Below are positions 8,335 to 17,224 of a stretch of DNA of 64,000 nucleotides, in pieces (the first letter of the stretch is position 1; every line of letters begins with the position of its first letter). The DNA comes from Nostoc calcicola FACHB-3891 (GTDB lineage: Bacteria; Cyanobacteriota; Cyanobacteriia; Cyanobacteriales; Nostocaceae). The position numbers and the translations under genes were made by a program. The stretch spans positions 124,001 through 188,000 of the forward strand of contig NZ_JACJRQ010000013.1 of NCBI RefSeq assembly GCF_014697355.1, given 5' to 3'. The notes below the pieces were generated by a model. It searched no databases. It saw only the letters and a program-made list of their open reading frames with translations, and was not told where the DNA came from.

Positions 8335-9141
8335 ATGACCTCTGCAACCAACCTGGATACCGATCTCACCCCATTTCCTGACCACACGCAGCTACCAGAC
8401 TCTGATGGCACCTTTGTGAAAAATTGGCAAGAGCATCCCCAAAGTATTTTACTCACTGACTCAATTACACCCATTCTTCAGCAATTACATCCAGAAGGTC
8501 AATATTGTATAGGTCAGGACTTAGGTATTTACTGGCGGTTGACAGATCCTCCAGAGAAAGGAGCAGCAGCACCGGATTGGTTTTATGTAGGAAATGTCCC
8601 GCCCTTACTCGATGGATTGACGCGCCGTTCTTATGTATTTTGGCGAGAACACATCGCTCCATTAATTGTCTTAGAATTCGTCTCTGGTGATGGGAGTGAG
8701 GAACGAGATACAACCCCTTGGAAGGGCAAATTTTGGATTTATGAGCAAGTAATTCGTCCTCCGTTTTATGGCATTTATGAAGTGAATAAAGCCAGTATAG
8801 AAGTGTATGAATTCGTTGGTGGACAATACCAATTATTACCAGCAAATGAACGAGGACATTATCGTATACCTCCTTTAGGAGTCGAGTTAGGCATTTGGCT
8901 TGGAATTTATCAAAACGTGGAATTGCCCTGGTTACGTTGGTGGGATTTGCAAGGTAATTTGTTGTTGACTGGCGATGAAAGAGCAGAACTTGAACGCCAA
9001 CGCGCCGAACAAGAACGCCAACGTGCTGAACAGGAAAGCCAACGTGCAGAACTTGAACGCCAACGCGCTGAACAAGAACGCCAACGCAATGAGATTCTGA
9101 TTGCTCAATTGCGATCGCTCGGCGTAGAACCAGAAGCTTAA
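8335..9141 (+). CDS. Uma2 family (DUF820) predicted PD-(D/E)XK endonuclease, copy 1
   Basis: A 268-residue member of the Uma2 family, which is greatly expanded in filamentous cyanobacteria and has a restriction-endonuclease-like fold; its role is unknown. Candidate active-site segments are APDWFYV (Asp) and LIVLEFVSGDGSEERD (Glu). The C-terminus is a coiled coil of ERQRAEQ units ending in a short conserved tail (IAQLRSLGVEPEA). The adjacent copy at 9191 is a tandem duplicate that includes the leader (CAACCTTT...GTGCAAAGGTAACTTTATGACC). The number of ERQRAE units differs between copies. Confidence 0.85.
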   Translation: MTSATNLDTDLTPFPDHTQLPDSDGTFVKNWQEHPQSILLTDSITPILQQLHPEGQYCIGQDLGIYWRLTDPPEKGAAAPDWFYVGNVPPLLDGLTRRSYVFWREHIAPLIVLEFVSGDGSEERDTTPWKGKFWIYEQVIRPPFYGIYEVNKASIEVYEFVGGQYQLLPANERGHYRIPPLGVELGIWLGIYQNVELPWLRWWDLQGNLLLTGDERAELERQRAEQERQRAEQESQRAELERQRAEQERQRNEILIAQLRSLGVEPEA

Positions 9142-9190
9142 GTCTATTGCTAAACTAAAAAACAACCTTTACCAGTGCAAAGGTAACTTT

Positions 9191-9934
9191 ATGACCTCTG
9201 CAACCAACCTCGATACCGATCTCACCCCATTTCCTGACCACACGCAGCTACCAGAGTCTGATGGCACATTCGTGAAAAACTTCCAGGAACATCCCCAAAG
9301 CATTCTCATCACCGACTCAATTCAACCGATATTACAAAAACTTCACGCTGATGGGCAATATTGTATTGGTCAAGATTGTGGCATCTATTGGCGGATAACT
9401 GACCCACCAGAAAAAGGCGCAGTCGCACCAGACTGGTTTTATGTTGCCAATGTTCCGCCCTTACTCGATGGACAAATCCGCAGGTCTTATGTAATATGGC
9501 GAGAATTTATTGCCCCATTAATTGCCTTAGAATTTGTCTCTGGTGATGGGAGTGAGGAACGAGATACAACGCCTTGGAAAGGCAAATTTTGGATTTATGA
9601 GCAAGTAATTCGGACTCCGTTTTACGGCATTTATGAAGTGAATAAAGCCAGCGTAGAAGTGTATCACTTAATTGAGGGTAAGTATCAGCCATTACCAACA
9701 AACGAACGGGGACATTATCTGATACATCCTTTAGGCGTTGAGCTAGGTATCTGGCAAGGAGGTTACCAAAATATGGAATTGCCCTGGTTACGTTGGTGGG
9801 ATTTGCAAGGTAATTTGTTGTTGACTGGCGATGAAAGAGCTGAACTTGAACGCCAACGCGCTGAACTTGAACGCCAACGCAATGAGATTCTGATTGCTCA
9901 ATTGCGATCGCTCGGCGTAGAACCAGAAGTCTAA
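9191..9934 (+). CDS. Uma2 family (DUF820) predicted endonuclease, copy 2
   Basis: A 247-residue tandem duplicate of the gene ending at 9141; the first 24 residues are nearly identical, and so are the last 40 except for fewer ERQRAE coiled-coil repeats. The active-site candidates APDWFYV and LIALEFVSGDGSEERD are kept. Both the leader and the coding region were duplicated. Substitutions are spread through the middle (for example QLLPANERGHYRIPP against QPLPTNERGHYLIHP), so the duplication is not very recent, and the repeat-rich ends may be homogenised by recombination. Confidence 0.85.
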   Translation: MTSATNLDTDLTPFPDHTQLPESDGTFVKNFQEHPQSILITDSIQPILQKLHADGQYCIGQDCGIYWRITDPPEKGAVAPDWFYVANVPPLLDGQIRRSYVIWREFIAPLIALEFVSGDGSEERDTTPWKGKFWIYEQVIRTPFYGIYEVNKASVEVYHLIEGKYQPLPTNERGHYLIHPLGVELGIWQGGYQNMELPWLRWWDLQGNLLLTGDERAELERQRAELERQRNEILIAQLRSLGVEPEV

Positions 9935-10009
9935 TATTTTAGAATCAGGTTAAAACTGGTAGAGGTGCAGTGTCTTGTTGTCAGACATTGCTCAGATTTT
10001 ACCAGAGGC

Positions 10010-10060
10010 GATCGCTTAACTGCTAAATTGCGCTCTCTAGACATCGATCCAGATTCATAA
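10010..10060 (+). pseudogene. C-terminal fragment of another Uma2 gene
   Basis: Sixteen codons and a stop read DRLTAKLRSLDIDPDS, closely matching the C-terminus DRLAAKLRELNIDPEQF of the Uma2 gene at 24384. Nothing convincing of the N-terminal domain is left before it. It directly follows the two intact copies, so the locus has had at least three family members. Confidence 0.65.
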
Positions 10061-10140
10061 TTTTGACCAAAAGTCAATCAATTTTTGATTTTTGATTTTT
10101 GATTTTGGATTGCCAACAGCGATTTTCCGTTACCTGTGCG

Positions 10141-10278
10141 TCTGACAATTCAGCCGGATCTGGAAAACCTCACTTCCATTCCTCTCTCATAAAAGGAGAG
10201 AGGCTTTAAATTCTCCCCATTCCCTTGTAGGGAAGGGGGCTGGGGGGTTAGGTTTTCCACACGATCTGAATTGTCAGA
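10141..10278. mobile_element. MITE-like element with 7-bp target duplication
   Basis: A 138-bp element with perfect 13-bp terminal inverted repeats TCTGACAATTCAG / CTGAATTGTCAGA and further complementary arms inside (GGAAAACCTC against GGTTTTCC). It is flanked by direct CTGTGCG copies at 10134-10140 and 10279-10285. There is no coding capacity. It lies between the Uma2 fragment and the 3' end of cupB. Confidence 0.8.
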
Positions 10279-10396
10279 CTGTGCGTAAGTTTTGTTGGCA
10301 TGAAAGGATTTGTTTTGCCCCTAATGGGCAAAGCATTAACCGAAGCAATTTTTAATCTAAAATCTAAAATCTAAAATTAAAAATTGGGACAGTCAA

Positions 10397-11527
10397 TTAT
10401 TGATTTACATCCAGTATCCGAGAAGTTTCTAGGCGACTCATCCACTTTGCGAAATAAACTCGATTCGCTTTTTCCTCGGATGGATCTTTAGTATCTATAG
10501 GATAAGGTGCCAGTCCTAAAATCGCTGCTGTGGTCACACAAAACATCGATTTTTGGAAAGTCATACAAATTTGCACTCGCAAATCATCTTCACCCCGGAG
10601 GCTGCGACGATAAATTTCATGCAAGTACTCTGGAAGATAATGACGCATATCTTGCATCAACAAGGTGGGAGGAATACCTGCGCCACCGATGGGCAAAGGA
10701 TCGGCGTACAATGCACCATATTGGAATCGACTTTGATCTGGGGAGATTTGATAAGCTTGGGCGTTGTATGAAACTGTGCCGTGGAAAGGTGTTCCTCTAA
10801 AGAAAACTGCTTCTACATAAGGAATTGCTGTGTCTGCCAAGAAGGTCAAACCAACGTCTTTAGGAATGATTTCATAGAGTTTTTCCCGAACTTTGACGGT
10901 GTAGGTAATTGGCTTTGATGCATTTTCCACTAACCCTGCTTTAATATGGTCTACAATTTGGGGAATCGATTTGATTTCGCCATTGTCGTAGCGGTCTGAT
11001 AAGCTGAGGAAAATATCAGCCATGACTCGCCAAAATTGACCTAAACCAGTGTAGTAAGCAGAAACGCGTAACTGCTCCGTTAAAAAGTCTGGAAACAGTT
11101 GGTTAATGCCTAAAATTAAAGGATTATTTTTAAATTTAGCCTTGATGACAGCTTGCGCTCTTTCTTGAAATTCTTTTGTATCTAAATATGTATCTAAACC
11201 GCCGCCACCGTGCCACATCATGCCTTTCATGCAATACTCGGCATATTCATAGTTAATGCGATCGTGCCACCAGTGACGCAGTAATTTCTGAAAAGATACT
11301 TCTCCATTAAAGTATTTAAAAAATGGGAAAAATACTAAAAACTGATGTTCGGCAATATAATTCAGATTTATTGAATAGGCATCTATAACTACGCCATAAC
11401 TTTTGAGAATACCGACTACTTCCACAACATTTTCTGGATTATCGGAAAGTAATGCCTGTCCTGTTTGCAGGCGTTCAATAAACTCAGGTAAAGGTTCGTT
11501 CGTGAATTTCTTTTTAATAGTCACCAT
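10397..11527 (-). CDS. cupB: CO2 hydration protein of the NDH-1 CO2-uptake complex
   Basis: A 376-residue member of the CupA/CupB (ChpY/ChpX) family. It acts with specialised NDH-1 on the thylakoid membrane to turn CO2 into bicarbonate in the cytoplasm. The sequence has the family's His/Cys-rich segment (YCMKGMMWHGGGGLDTYLDT) and no signal peptide. I favour the CupB (ChpX) type because it is short (CupA is usually about 440 aa) and no cupS follows; this would be the constitutive, low-affinity system. It is the last gene of the minus-strand set ndhF4-ndhD4-cupB, which points away from the carboxysome genes. CupA cannot be fully excluded without an alignment. Confidence 0.88.
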   Translation of the reverse strand: MVTIKKKFTNEPLPEFIERLQTGQALLSDNPENVVEVVGILKSYGVVIDAYSINLNYIAEHQFLVFFPFFKYFNGEVSFQKLLRHWWHDRINYEYAEYCMKGMMWHGGGGLDTYLDTKEFQERAQAVIKAKFKNNPLILGINQLFPDFLTEQLRVSAYYTGLGQFWRVMADIFLSLSDRYDNGEIKSIPQIVDHIKAGLVENASKPITYTVKVREKLYEIIPKDVGLTFLADTAIPYVEAVFFRGTPFHGTVSYNAQAYQISPDQSRFQYGALYADPLPIGGAGIPPTLLMQDMRHYLPEYLHEIYRRSLRGEDDLRVQICMTFQKSMFCVTTAAILGLAPYPIDTKDPSEEKANRVYFAKWMSRLETSRILDVNQ

Positions 11528-11556
11528 TGCGAGTTCTCCATTAAGTATGGGGGATT

Positions 11557-11733
11557 GAGAGTTAGGAGTTAGGAGTTAGGAGTTAGGAATTTGGAGTTTG
11601 AAGTTAGGAGTTTGGAGTTTGGAATTTGGAGTTTGGAGTTTGGAATTCTCATCTCCCTGCTCCCTGCCCCCCTGCCTGTTTATCTCCCTCATCTCCCTCA
11701 TCTCCCCACTCCCTACTCCCCATTCCCCATTTT
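11557..11733. repeat. STRR tract between cupB and ndhD4
   Basis: GAGTTAG and GGAGTTT 7-base units run to about 11645, then CTCCCTGCCC and CTCCCTCAT 9-base units reach 11733, entering the 3' end of ndhD4. No promoter is evident within it. Confidence 0.8.
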
Positions 11734-13218
11734 CTTATGCAAGGACACCGTTGCTACTACGTTTTGAGTATTGACCATTGCTGTAATTGTGGGTTCAGTC
11801 CACCGTGCTAACCAAGACGGTTGGATGCCAAAAATTACGATTAGCAAGGCTAAAATTGCAGCGGGAAGGCGATCGCTCCAATACACACGCGGTAAATTGA
11901 CAACAGGTGCAGATAAGCGTCCAAAAAAGGCGCGGTTCATCAGTAGCAGGAAGTAAACTGCTGTTAACCCCGTACCAATCATGCACAGCAGTGTTTGGAC
12001 TGGAAAAACTGCAAAACTACCCCGATAAACAATAAATTCAGAAATAAACCCTACCATTCCGGGTATCCCTGCGCTGGCCATGACTCCCACAATCATCAAG
12101 CTACCAATTACCGGCATACCGCGTTCTGGGTTCAGCAGTCCTCTGATGATTTCTAAATCGCGGCTGCCGGCTTTTTTATACACAACTCCCACCAGCAAAA
12201 ACAGCATTGCAGAAATCAAGCCGTGGCTAATCATTTGCATAACGGCACCCAACACACTTAAAGGTGTAGCCGCCGCCGCCGCTATCAGGACGTAGCCCAT
12301 GTGTCCAATAGAACTGTACGCCACCATTTTTTTCATATCTGTTTGGGCGATCGCACAGGATGAACCATACAATACACTTACTGCTGCCCAAATTGCTAAC
12401 CAAGGAGCCACATAATTCCAAGCTTCTGGTAACAAGTTCATGCCAAATCGCAGTAAGCCGTAAGTTCCCAACTTCAACAGTACCCCAGCCAACAGTACGG
12501 AAATCGGTGTAGAAGCTTCAACGTGAGCATCTGGCAACCAAGTATGGAAGGGAACTAAGGGAATTTTAATCCCAAAGCCTACCAAAATTCCCACTAACAG
12601 TAAAAGTTGTGTTGCTAAAGGTAGAGTCTTCGCATTCAAGGTTGCTAGTGCAAAATTAGAGGAACCACTCAGCCAAACCATGCCCAGGAAACTTGCTAAA
12701 ATCAGGATTCCGGAAACGGCAGTATAAATGAGAAATTTTGTTGCAGCGTAACCCCGTTTTGCACCACCCCAAATAGCTATCAACAGATACAAGGGAATCA
12801 GTTCCAGTTCGTAAAACAGGAAAAATAGCAGTAAATCCTGCGCTAAGAAAGCTCCAGTTACCCCAACGCTTAAGAGTAGTATCAAAGAGTAATACAATTT
12901 AGGACGGCCAAGGGATTCATCGCTACTGTAGATGGCAATGGAAGTCAACAGTCCATTTAAAACCAGCAATGGCAAAGATAAACCATCTATTCCCAGGTTA
13001 TAGTTCAAGCCTAAGGCATCTATCCAAGGAACAGATTCGGCAAACTGTTGACTGACTTCCCCAGGACGGAACTGAATTGTGATTACAACTGTCAACAAGA
13101 AAGCAATAATCGCAAAGGTCAAAGCTACCCCACGGGCAAGTTTCCCACTAATGCCAGAGGGCCAGAAACCAATTAAAGCTGCGCCAATTAAGGGCACTAG
13201 AATTAAAGCACTAAGCAT
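11713..13218 (-). CDS. ndhD4: NAD(P)H-quinone oxidoreductase subunit 4 (NdhD4 type)
   Basis: A 501-residue antiporter-like membrane subunit with about 14 hydrophobic helices. It contains PLLVLNGLLTSIAIYSSDE, the conserved Glu-containing FFLFYELELIPLYLLI, and VPFHTWLPDAHVEASTPISVLLAGVLLKLGTYG with the Lys of the proton channel. It is clustered with ndhF4 and cupB, so it belongs to the CO2-uptake NDH-1 form and not to the respiratory NdhD1. The last residues (about VSLHKKMGNGE) are coded by repeat-like DNA and may be a recent extension. The gap to ndhF4 is 132 bases of STRR. Confidence 0.9.
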   Translation of the reverse strand: MLSALILVPLIGAALIGFWPSGISGKLARGVALTFAIIAFLLTVVITIQFRPGEVSQQFAESVPWIDALGLNYNLGIDGLSLPLLVLNGLLTSIAIYSSDESLGRPKLYYSLILLLSVGVTGAFLAQDLLLFFLFYELELIPLYLLIAIWGGAKRGYAATKFLIYTAVSGILILASFLGMVWLSGSSNFALATLNAKTLPLATQLLLLVGILVGFGIKIPLVPFHTWLPDAHVEASTPISVLLAGVLLKLGTYGLLRFGMNLLPEAWNYVAPWLAIWAAVSVLYGSSCAIAQTDMKKMVAYSSIGHMGYVLIAAAAATPLSVLGAVMQMISHGLISAMLFLLVGVVYKKAGSRDLEIIRGLLNPERGMPVIGSLMIVGVMASAGIPGMVGFISEFIVYRGSFAVFPVQTLLCMIGTGLTAVYFLLLMNRAFFGRLSAPVVNLPRVYWSDRLPAAILALLIVIFGIQPSWLARWTEPTITAMVNTQNVVATVSLHKKMGNGE

Positions 13219-13228
13219 AGACTTCAGG

Positions 13229-13345
13229 TAAGGGGGATGGGGGGATGGGGGGATGAGGGAGATGAGGGAGATGAGGGAGAATAACTGTTGACTCCTGACT
13301 CTTAACTTCCAACTCTTAACTCTTAACTCTTAACTCCTAACTCAG
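13229..13345. repeat. STRR tract between ndhD4 and ndhF4
   Basis: GGGGGATG and GATGAGGGA units are followed by CTCTTAA and CTCCTAA 7-base units. The tract fills almost the whole gap between the two NDH-1 genes. Confidence 0.8.
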
Positions 13346-13350
13346 CACTC

Positions 13351-15207
13351 TTAAAAGGGCAATTTATCTAGTAAACCCAATGACCAGCTGATGAAAAAGC
13401 CCAGGATGCTGACGACTGCGAGGATGGTCAACATATAACCTTGGGATTGTCCGGAAATGCTGTACTTTAAACTTTGTCCGCCGAGAATTGTGGCAAAGCC
13501 GACTAAGTTCACTATACCGTCAACCAAATAGCGATCGCTCCAAGCAGAAATCTTAGATAACAGCGCTACTGCACTCACTACGGTGACTCGATAAACTCGG
13601 TCGATGTAAAAGTCATAACCCAACAAATCTTGGATAAATCTCCATGCCAAAATTCTCGATCTTGACCAGGCTTTGTGCAGATGAATTGTAGACCCTGCAA
13701 CTACTCCTATTCCAGTAGAAGCAAACAATGCTGACGCTACATACCAATTGATACTTTCCCAATCAGGTAGCAAGTACCATTGCTGTAGCATTAGGGGTAG
13801 AAGCAAAGTCAAAACTGTTAAAGTCACCATTGGAAAGGCCATCGACCAACCAACTTCCGGGGTGCGGCGGGTTTTTTGCTGCGGTTTACCCCAAAAGACT
13901 AATCTAAATACTCTGGTCAAGTTCAATGCTGTCAAGCCATTGACTAATAATAAAACTCCAATCACCCAAGGGCTAATATTCACAAAGCCATCAGCCCAGG
14001 CTAACATTGCCCAGAAGCTTCCCAGTGGTAAGAGTGTGACCATTCCTGCTGAACCAACAACGTAGGCAGTGGTGGTGGCTGGCATCCTTGACCATAAACC
14101 ACCCATTTCTGTCAAGTCTTGGCTTTGGGTTGTTAAGATTACTGAACCAGAACTCATAAATAATAATGCTTTAGCGATCGCATGGGTTAACAGCAACATC
14201 AAGGCTACACCCCCTTGCTGCAAGCCCACTGCCAAAAACGCTAACCCCATGTATGCACTAGTAGAATGAGATAAGGCTCGCTTAATGTCTATTTGAGCTA
14301 TGGATACTAATGTTGCACCAATTGCCGTCACCGTCCCCATAACTACCAACGCATTCAAGGCAATCGGTGACAAGGCTAACAATGGTTGCAGTTTAAATAG
14401 CAAATAGGCACCACCAGCTACTACCAGCGAATTTCGCATTACCGAGGCGGGGTTCGGTCCTTCCATCGCTTCATCTAACCACAGATGCAGTGGAAATTGC
14501 GCGCATTTACCCGCAGGCCCAGCAATTAACGCCAACCCCAATAAGGTCGATGTCACTGGGCTTAAATTAGCTGTTTGTGCCCACTCATATAAATCGGAAA
14601 AGTTCAAACTGCCGGCTGAGGTGGAAAGGGTGACTACAGCCATCAACAGTAATAAGTCTCCCACCCGTTTAGTTAAAAACGCATCCCGCGCCGCTGTCAC
14701 TACTAACGGTTGAGCATACCAGAACCCCACCAGCAAATAAGTCGAAAGTGTCAGGACTTCCAAAAGCCCATAGCTGAACAACAAAGAATCACTGATTGCT
14801 AGACCACTCAGCGCTGCTTCAAAAAATCCCAGCAGCGCAAAAAAACGTGCCAACGACCAGTCTTTTTCCATGTAACCCAAGGCGTAAACTTGTGCCAATA
14901 AGCTTAAGCCAGTAATTAAAACTATTGCCCCGATACTCACTGGTGAGAGTTCCAAGGCAAAGGATAAGTCCAAATCCGCAGCTTTGAACCAGGGAACCAA
15001 TAACTTTTCTGGTTCTCTATCCCAAATATCTTTAAATACAAACAAGCTATGGACAAAAGCCAAAAGGGTCGTCAACAAGTTGATGTATGCCGCAGGTCTT
15101 GGCCCTGTCCGCTGAATTATTCCCAATCCCCACGGTAAGGTCAAAATTGCGCCTAATAAGCTATACAAAGGCACAAACCAACTTGTTAAAAATAAAAATT
15201 GACTCAT
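13351..15207 (-). CDS. ndhF4: NAD(P)H-quinone oxidoreductase subunit 5 (NdhF4 type)
   Basis: A 618-residue NuoL/NdhF-like membrane subunit with about 16 helices. It has the conserved LFSYGLLEVLTLSTYLLVGFW (channel Glu), GKCAQFPLHLWLDEAMEGPNP and an SHSTSAYMGL segment, and a C-terminal lateral helix region (YDFYIDRVYRVTV). It is first in the minus-strand set ndhF4-ndhD4-cupB. It pairs with NdhD4 to form the distal membrane arm that carries the CO2 hydration protein. Its promoter must lie in the 657-base gap shared with ccmK2. Confidence 0.9.
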   Translation of the reverse strand: MSQFLFLTSWFVPLYSLLGAILTLPWGLGIIQRTGPRPAAYINLLTTLLAFVHSLFVFKDIWDREPEKLLVPWFKAADLDLSFALELSPVSIGAIVLITGLSLLAQVYALGYMEKDWSLARFFALLGFFEAALSGLAISDSLLFSYGLLEVLTLSTYLLVGFWYAQPLVVTAARDAFLTKRVGDLLLLMAVVTLSTSAGSLNFSDLYEWAQTANLSPVTSTLLGLALIAGPAGKCAQFPLHLWLDEAMEGPNPASVMRNSLVVAGGAYLLFKLQPLLALSPIALNALVVMGTVTAIGATLVSIAQIDIKRALSHSTSAYMGLAFLAVGLQQGGVALMLLLTHAIAKALLFMSSGSVILTTQSQDLTEMGGLWSRMPATTTAYVVGSAGMVTLLPLGSFWAMLAWADGFVNISPWVIGVLLLVNGLTALNLTRVFRLVFWGKPQQKTRRTPEVGWSMAFPMVTLTVLTLLLPLMLQQWYLLPDWESINWYVASALFASTGIGVVAGSTIHLHKAWSRSRILAWRFIQDLLGYDFYIDRVYRVTVVSAVALLSKISAWSDRYLVDGIVNLVGFATILGGQSLKYSISGQSQGYMLTILAVVSILGFFISWSLGLLDKLPF

Positions 15208-15864
15208 TTAAATTTCCCTTAACGACTCAGGCATGATTTTAAGAAACCTTCCAAACAATTCTTTGTTTAATAAAATTAGTTTGCCAAAACCTCTATATTT
15301 GTTTACTGTTGTTGCAACTAAAACTTCGGAGTATTTATACTTAATTTTCCCCTATTAAACTTCAGTAAAATATAACTTCATATAATCAAAAGCATTTACT
15401 TGCCTTAACATCATCGACCTTTTTACATTTTTATTTCTACTTTGACTAAAGTACTTTATACGATATATTTGAAAAAATTATATGTTTTTTACCTAGTCCT
15501 TGTAGATGTAGCAAAAACACAGGAAAGATATAAACAGCAAAGCATACAGCGACTGCTCGCTCCTTCCCACATCGAATTAGCCTTGGCTATGAATCTCGTT
15601 TTGTAAATGTCATAAAGAAATTATAAAGCATAAGTGGCTGCTCTAGGAATCCGTGAACTTTAATTGCTCATCGGCATAGATAAATTTATGTTAAGTTTTT
15701 TAAAACTTTTTTATCATAAACTATTATAGTGATTTATATTGCCAGGGACGCCAAGCTTTCCTATGCTTAAATTGGAAGTGTTTTCTTAGCTCTAAGATCA
15801 AGCTCTCCCCGTCAAAAATTTCAAGTAACAGTACCGATCGGATTAATTTTGTAGGAGTTCTGCG
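15208..15864. promoter_or_regulatory. divergent intergenic region between ndhF4 and ccmK2
   Basis: AT-rich, without open frames or STRR tracts. It must hold the promoters for ndhF4-ndhD4-cupB (leftward) and the ccm genes (rightward). GTAGGAG at 15851-15857 is the ccmK2 ribosome binding site. I can see no unambiguous -10/-35 pair or LysR operator by eye, so no site is claimed. Confidence 0.6.
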
Positions 15865-16173
15865 ATGCCAATTGCAGTTGGAATGATTGAAACGAAGGGC
15901 TTTCCAGCAGTGGTGGAAGCTGCTGATGCGATGGTAAAAGCCGCCCGTGTCACTTTAGTGGGATACGAGAAAATTGGTAGCGCTCGCGTCACCGTGATAG
16001 TTCGGGGAGATGTATCGGAAGTCCAAGCTTCCGTAGCCGCTGGGGTAGAAGCGGCCAGAAGAGTTAATGGTGGTGAAGTGTTATCCACACACATTATTGC
16101 TCGTCCTCACGAAAACCTGGAGTACGTTTTGCCCATACGTTACACAGAAGCTGTGGAACAGTTCCGTACCTAA
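15865..16173 (+). CDS. ccmK2: carboxysome shell protein CcmK2
   Basis: A 102-residue single BMC-domain protein whose hexamers tile the facets of the beta-carboxysome shell. The motif [19 protein letters not shown], the pore-side segment and [15 protein letters not shown] are all present. It ends shortly after EQFRT, like CcmK2, whereas the neighbouring copy has the longer tail of CcmK1. The ATG at 15865 follows GTAGGAG by 7 bases. First gene of the ccm operon. Confidence 0.95.
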   Translation: MPIAVGMIETKGFPAVVEAADAMVKAARVTLVGYEKIGSARVTVIVRGDVSEVQASVAAGVEAARRVNGGEVLSTHIIARPHENLEYVLPIRYTEAVEQFRT

Positions 16174-16259
16174 AAGCCGTTTAAATAAAATAATTAACGC
16201 TTTTTAGTTTTTTGAGAAATTTTTTTTCTCGTCGATAACATACTTCAAATCCTTCTGCG

Positions 16260-16409
16260 GTGGGGCATCACGCGGAAGTAAAACTAAGCTCGTGGAGGTG
16301 TCGGGTTGCCGAAACATTGAAACGAGTAGCCAAGGACTCCAAAGCCCGCGCTGTATGTCGGGTAGGCGAGAAACCGGGATATGTCACCATCATTTGTGTC
16401 CAAGGCTAA
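16260..16409 (+). CDS. unrecognised 49-aa small ORF between two ccmK genes
   Basis: A GTG at 16260 opens 49 codons to a TAA at 16409. The translation includes VAETLKRVAKDSKARAV and then CRVGEKPGYVTIICVQG, a composition that looks like real protein (alternating hydrophobic strand residues, normal codons). No Shine-Dalgarno is seen before the GTG; the frame is open back to 16239. The second half resembles the BMC stretch [17 protein letters not shown] of CcmK only loosely, so a decayed ccmK copy is possible but unproven. Confidence 0.3.
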   Translation: MGHHAEVKLSSWRCRVAETLKRVAKDSKARAVCRVGEKPGYVTIICVQG

Positions 16410-16433
16410 AACTTTAAAAAGGGATTAAAGCTA

Positions 16434-16778
16434 ATGTCGATCGCAGTTGGAATGGTTGAAACGCTAGGCTTTCCAGCGGTAGTGGAAGCTGCTGACGCAA
16501 TGGTGAAAGCAGCCCGCGTAACTCTGGTGGGTTATGAAAAAATTGGTAGTGGTCGGGTGACCGTGATTGTGCGGGGAGACGTATCAGAAGTTCAAGCTTC
16601 CGTAGCCGCAGGAGTTGAATCTGTGAAGCGAGTCAACGGCGGACAAGTACTTTCTACTCACATCATTGCTCGTCCTCACGAAAACTTAGAATATGTTCTG
16701 CCAATTCGTTATACAGAAGACGTAGAGCAATTCCGGGAAAATGTCAACGCAATTCGTCCTTTTGGTAGAAGACCGTAA
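16434..16778 (+). CDS. ccmK1: carboxysome shell protein CcmK1
   Basis: A 114-residue BMC shell protein, nearly identical to CcmK2 through residue 90 but with a basic C-terminal extension ([13 protein letters not shown]) typical of CcmK1. AAAGGGATTAAAGCTA precedes the ATG. It lies 260 bases after ccmK2 and 6 bases before ccmL, so it is cotranslated with the rest of the operon. The extension probably tunes packing between hexamers. Confidence 0.95.
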   Translation: MSIAVGMVETLGFPAVVEAADAMVKAARVTLVGYEKIGSGRVTVIVRGDVSEVQASVAAGVESVKRVNGGQVLSTHIIARPHENLEYVLPIRYTEDVEQFRENVNAIRPFGRRP

Positions 16779-16784
16779 TTTCTA

Positions 16785-17087
16785 ATGCAAATTGCCAAAG
16801 TTCGCGGCACAGTAGTTAGCACCCAAAAAGACCCAAGTCTAAGAGGTGTCAAACTACTGTTGTTACAATTGGTAGATGAAGACGGAAATATCCTGCCACA
16901 GTACGAAGTAGCAGCGGATATCGTGGGAGCAGGAGTAGATGAGTGGGTACTGGTCACTCGTGGCAGTTCTGCTCGTCAAATTACTGGCAATGAACAGCGT
17001 CCATTAGATGCAGCAGTGGTGGCAATTATAGACACCATTCACGTTGAAGATCGCCTAATTTACAGCAAAAAAGAACAGTATAGGTAG
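16785..17087 (+). CDS. ccmL: carboxysome vertex protein CcmL
   Basis: A 100-residue EutN/CcmL-fold protein whose pentamers cap the 12 vertices of the carboxysome. The start MQIAKVRGTVVSTQKDPSL and the loop VGAGVDEWVLVTRGSSAR are diagnostic. It begins 6 bases after the ccmK1 stop. A 137-base gap with STRR repeats separates it from ccmM. Confidence 0.95.
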   Translation: MQIAKVRGTVVSTQKDPSLRGVKLLLLQLVDEDGNILPQYEVAADIVGAGVDEWVLVTRGSSARQITGNEQRPLDAAVVAIIDTIHVEDRLIYSKKEQYR

Positions 17088-17090
17088 TCA

Positions 17091-17205
17091 ACAGTTAGAG
17101 AAGTTAGGAGTTAAGAGTGAGGAGTGAGGAGTGAGGAGTGAGGAGTTTTAACTCATAATTCATAACTCATAATTCATAACTCATAACTCATAACTCATAA
17201 CTTAA
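17091..17205. repeat. STRR tract between ccmL and ccmM
   Basis: GAGTGAG and GAGTTAA units are followed by ATAACTC/TTCATAAC 7-base units, ending just before the ccmM ribosome binding site (AGGAGGAAT at about 17210-17218). Confidence 0.8.
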
Positions 17206-17224
17206 TTTCAGGAGGAATCTTGCG

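Noticed and set aside
8465..8845. 126-aa minus-strand frame within Uma2 copy 1
   Set aside because: Shadow of a well-supported gene; a shorter version occurs in copy 2 for the same reason.
11626..11811. 61-aa frame with Ser/Pro repeats
   Set aside because: Translated STRR and ndhD4 antisense.
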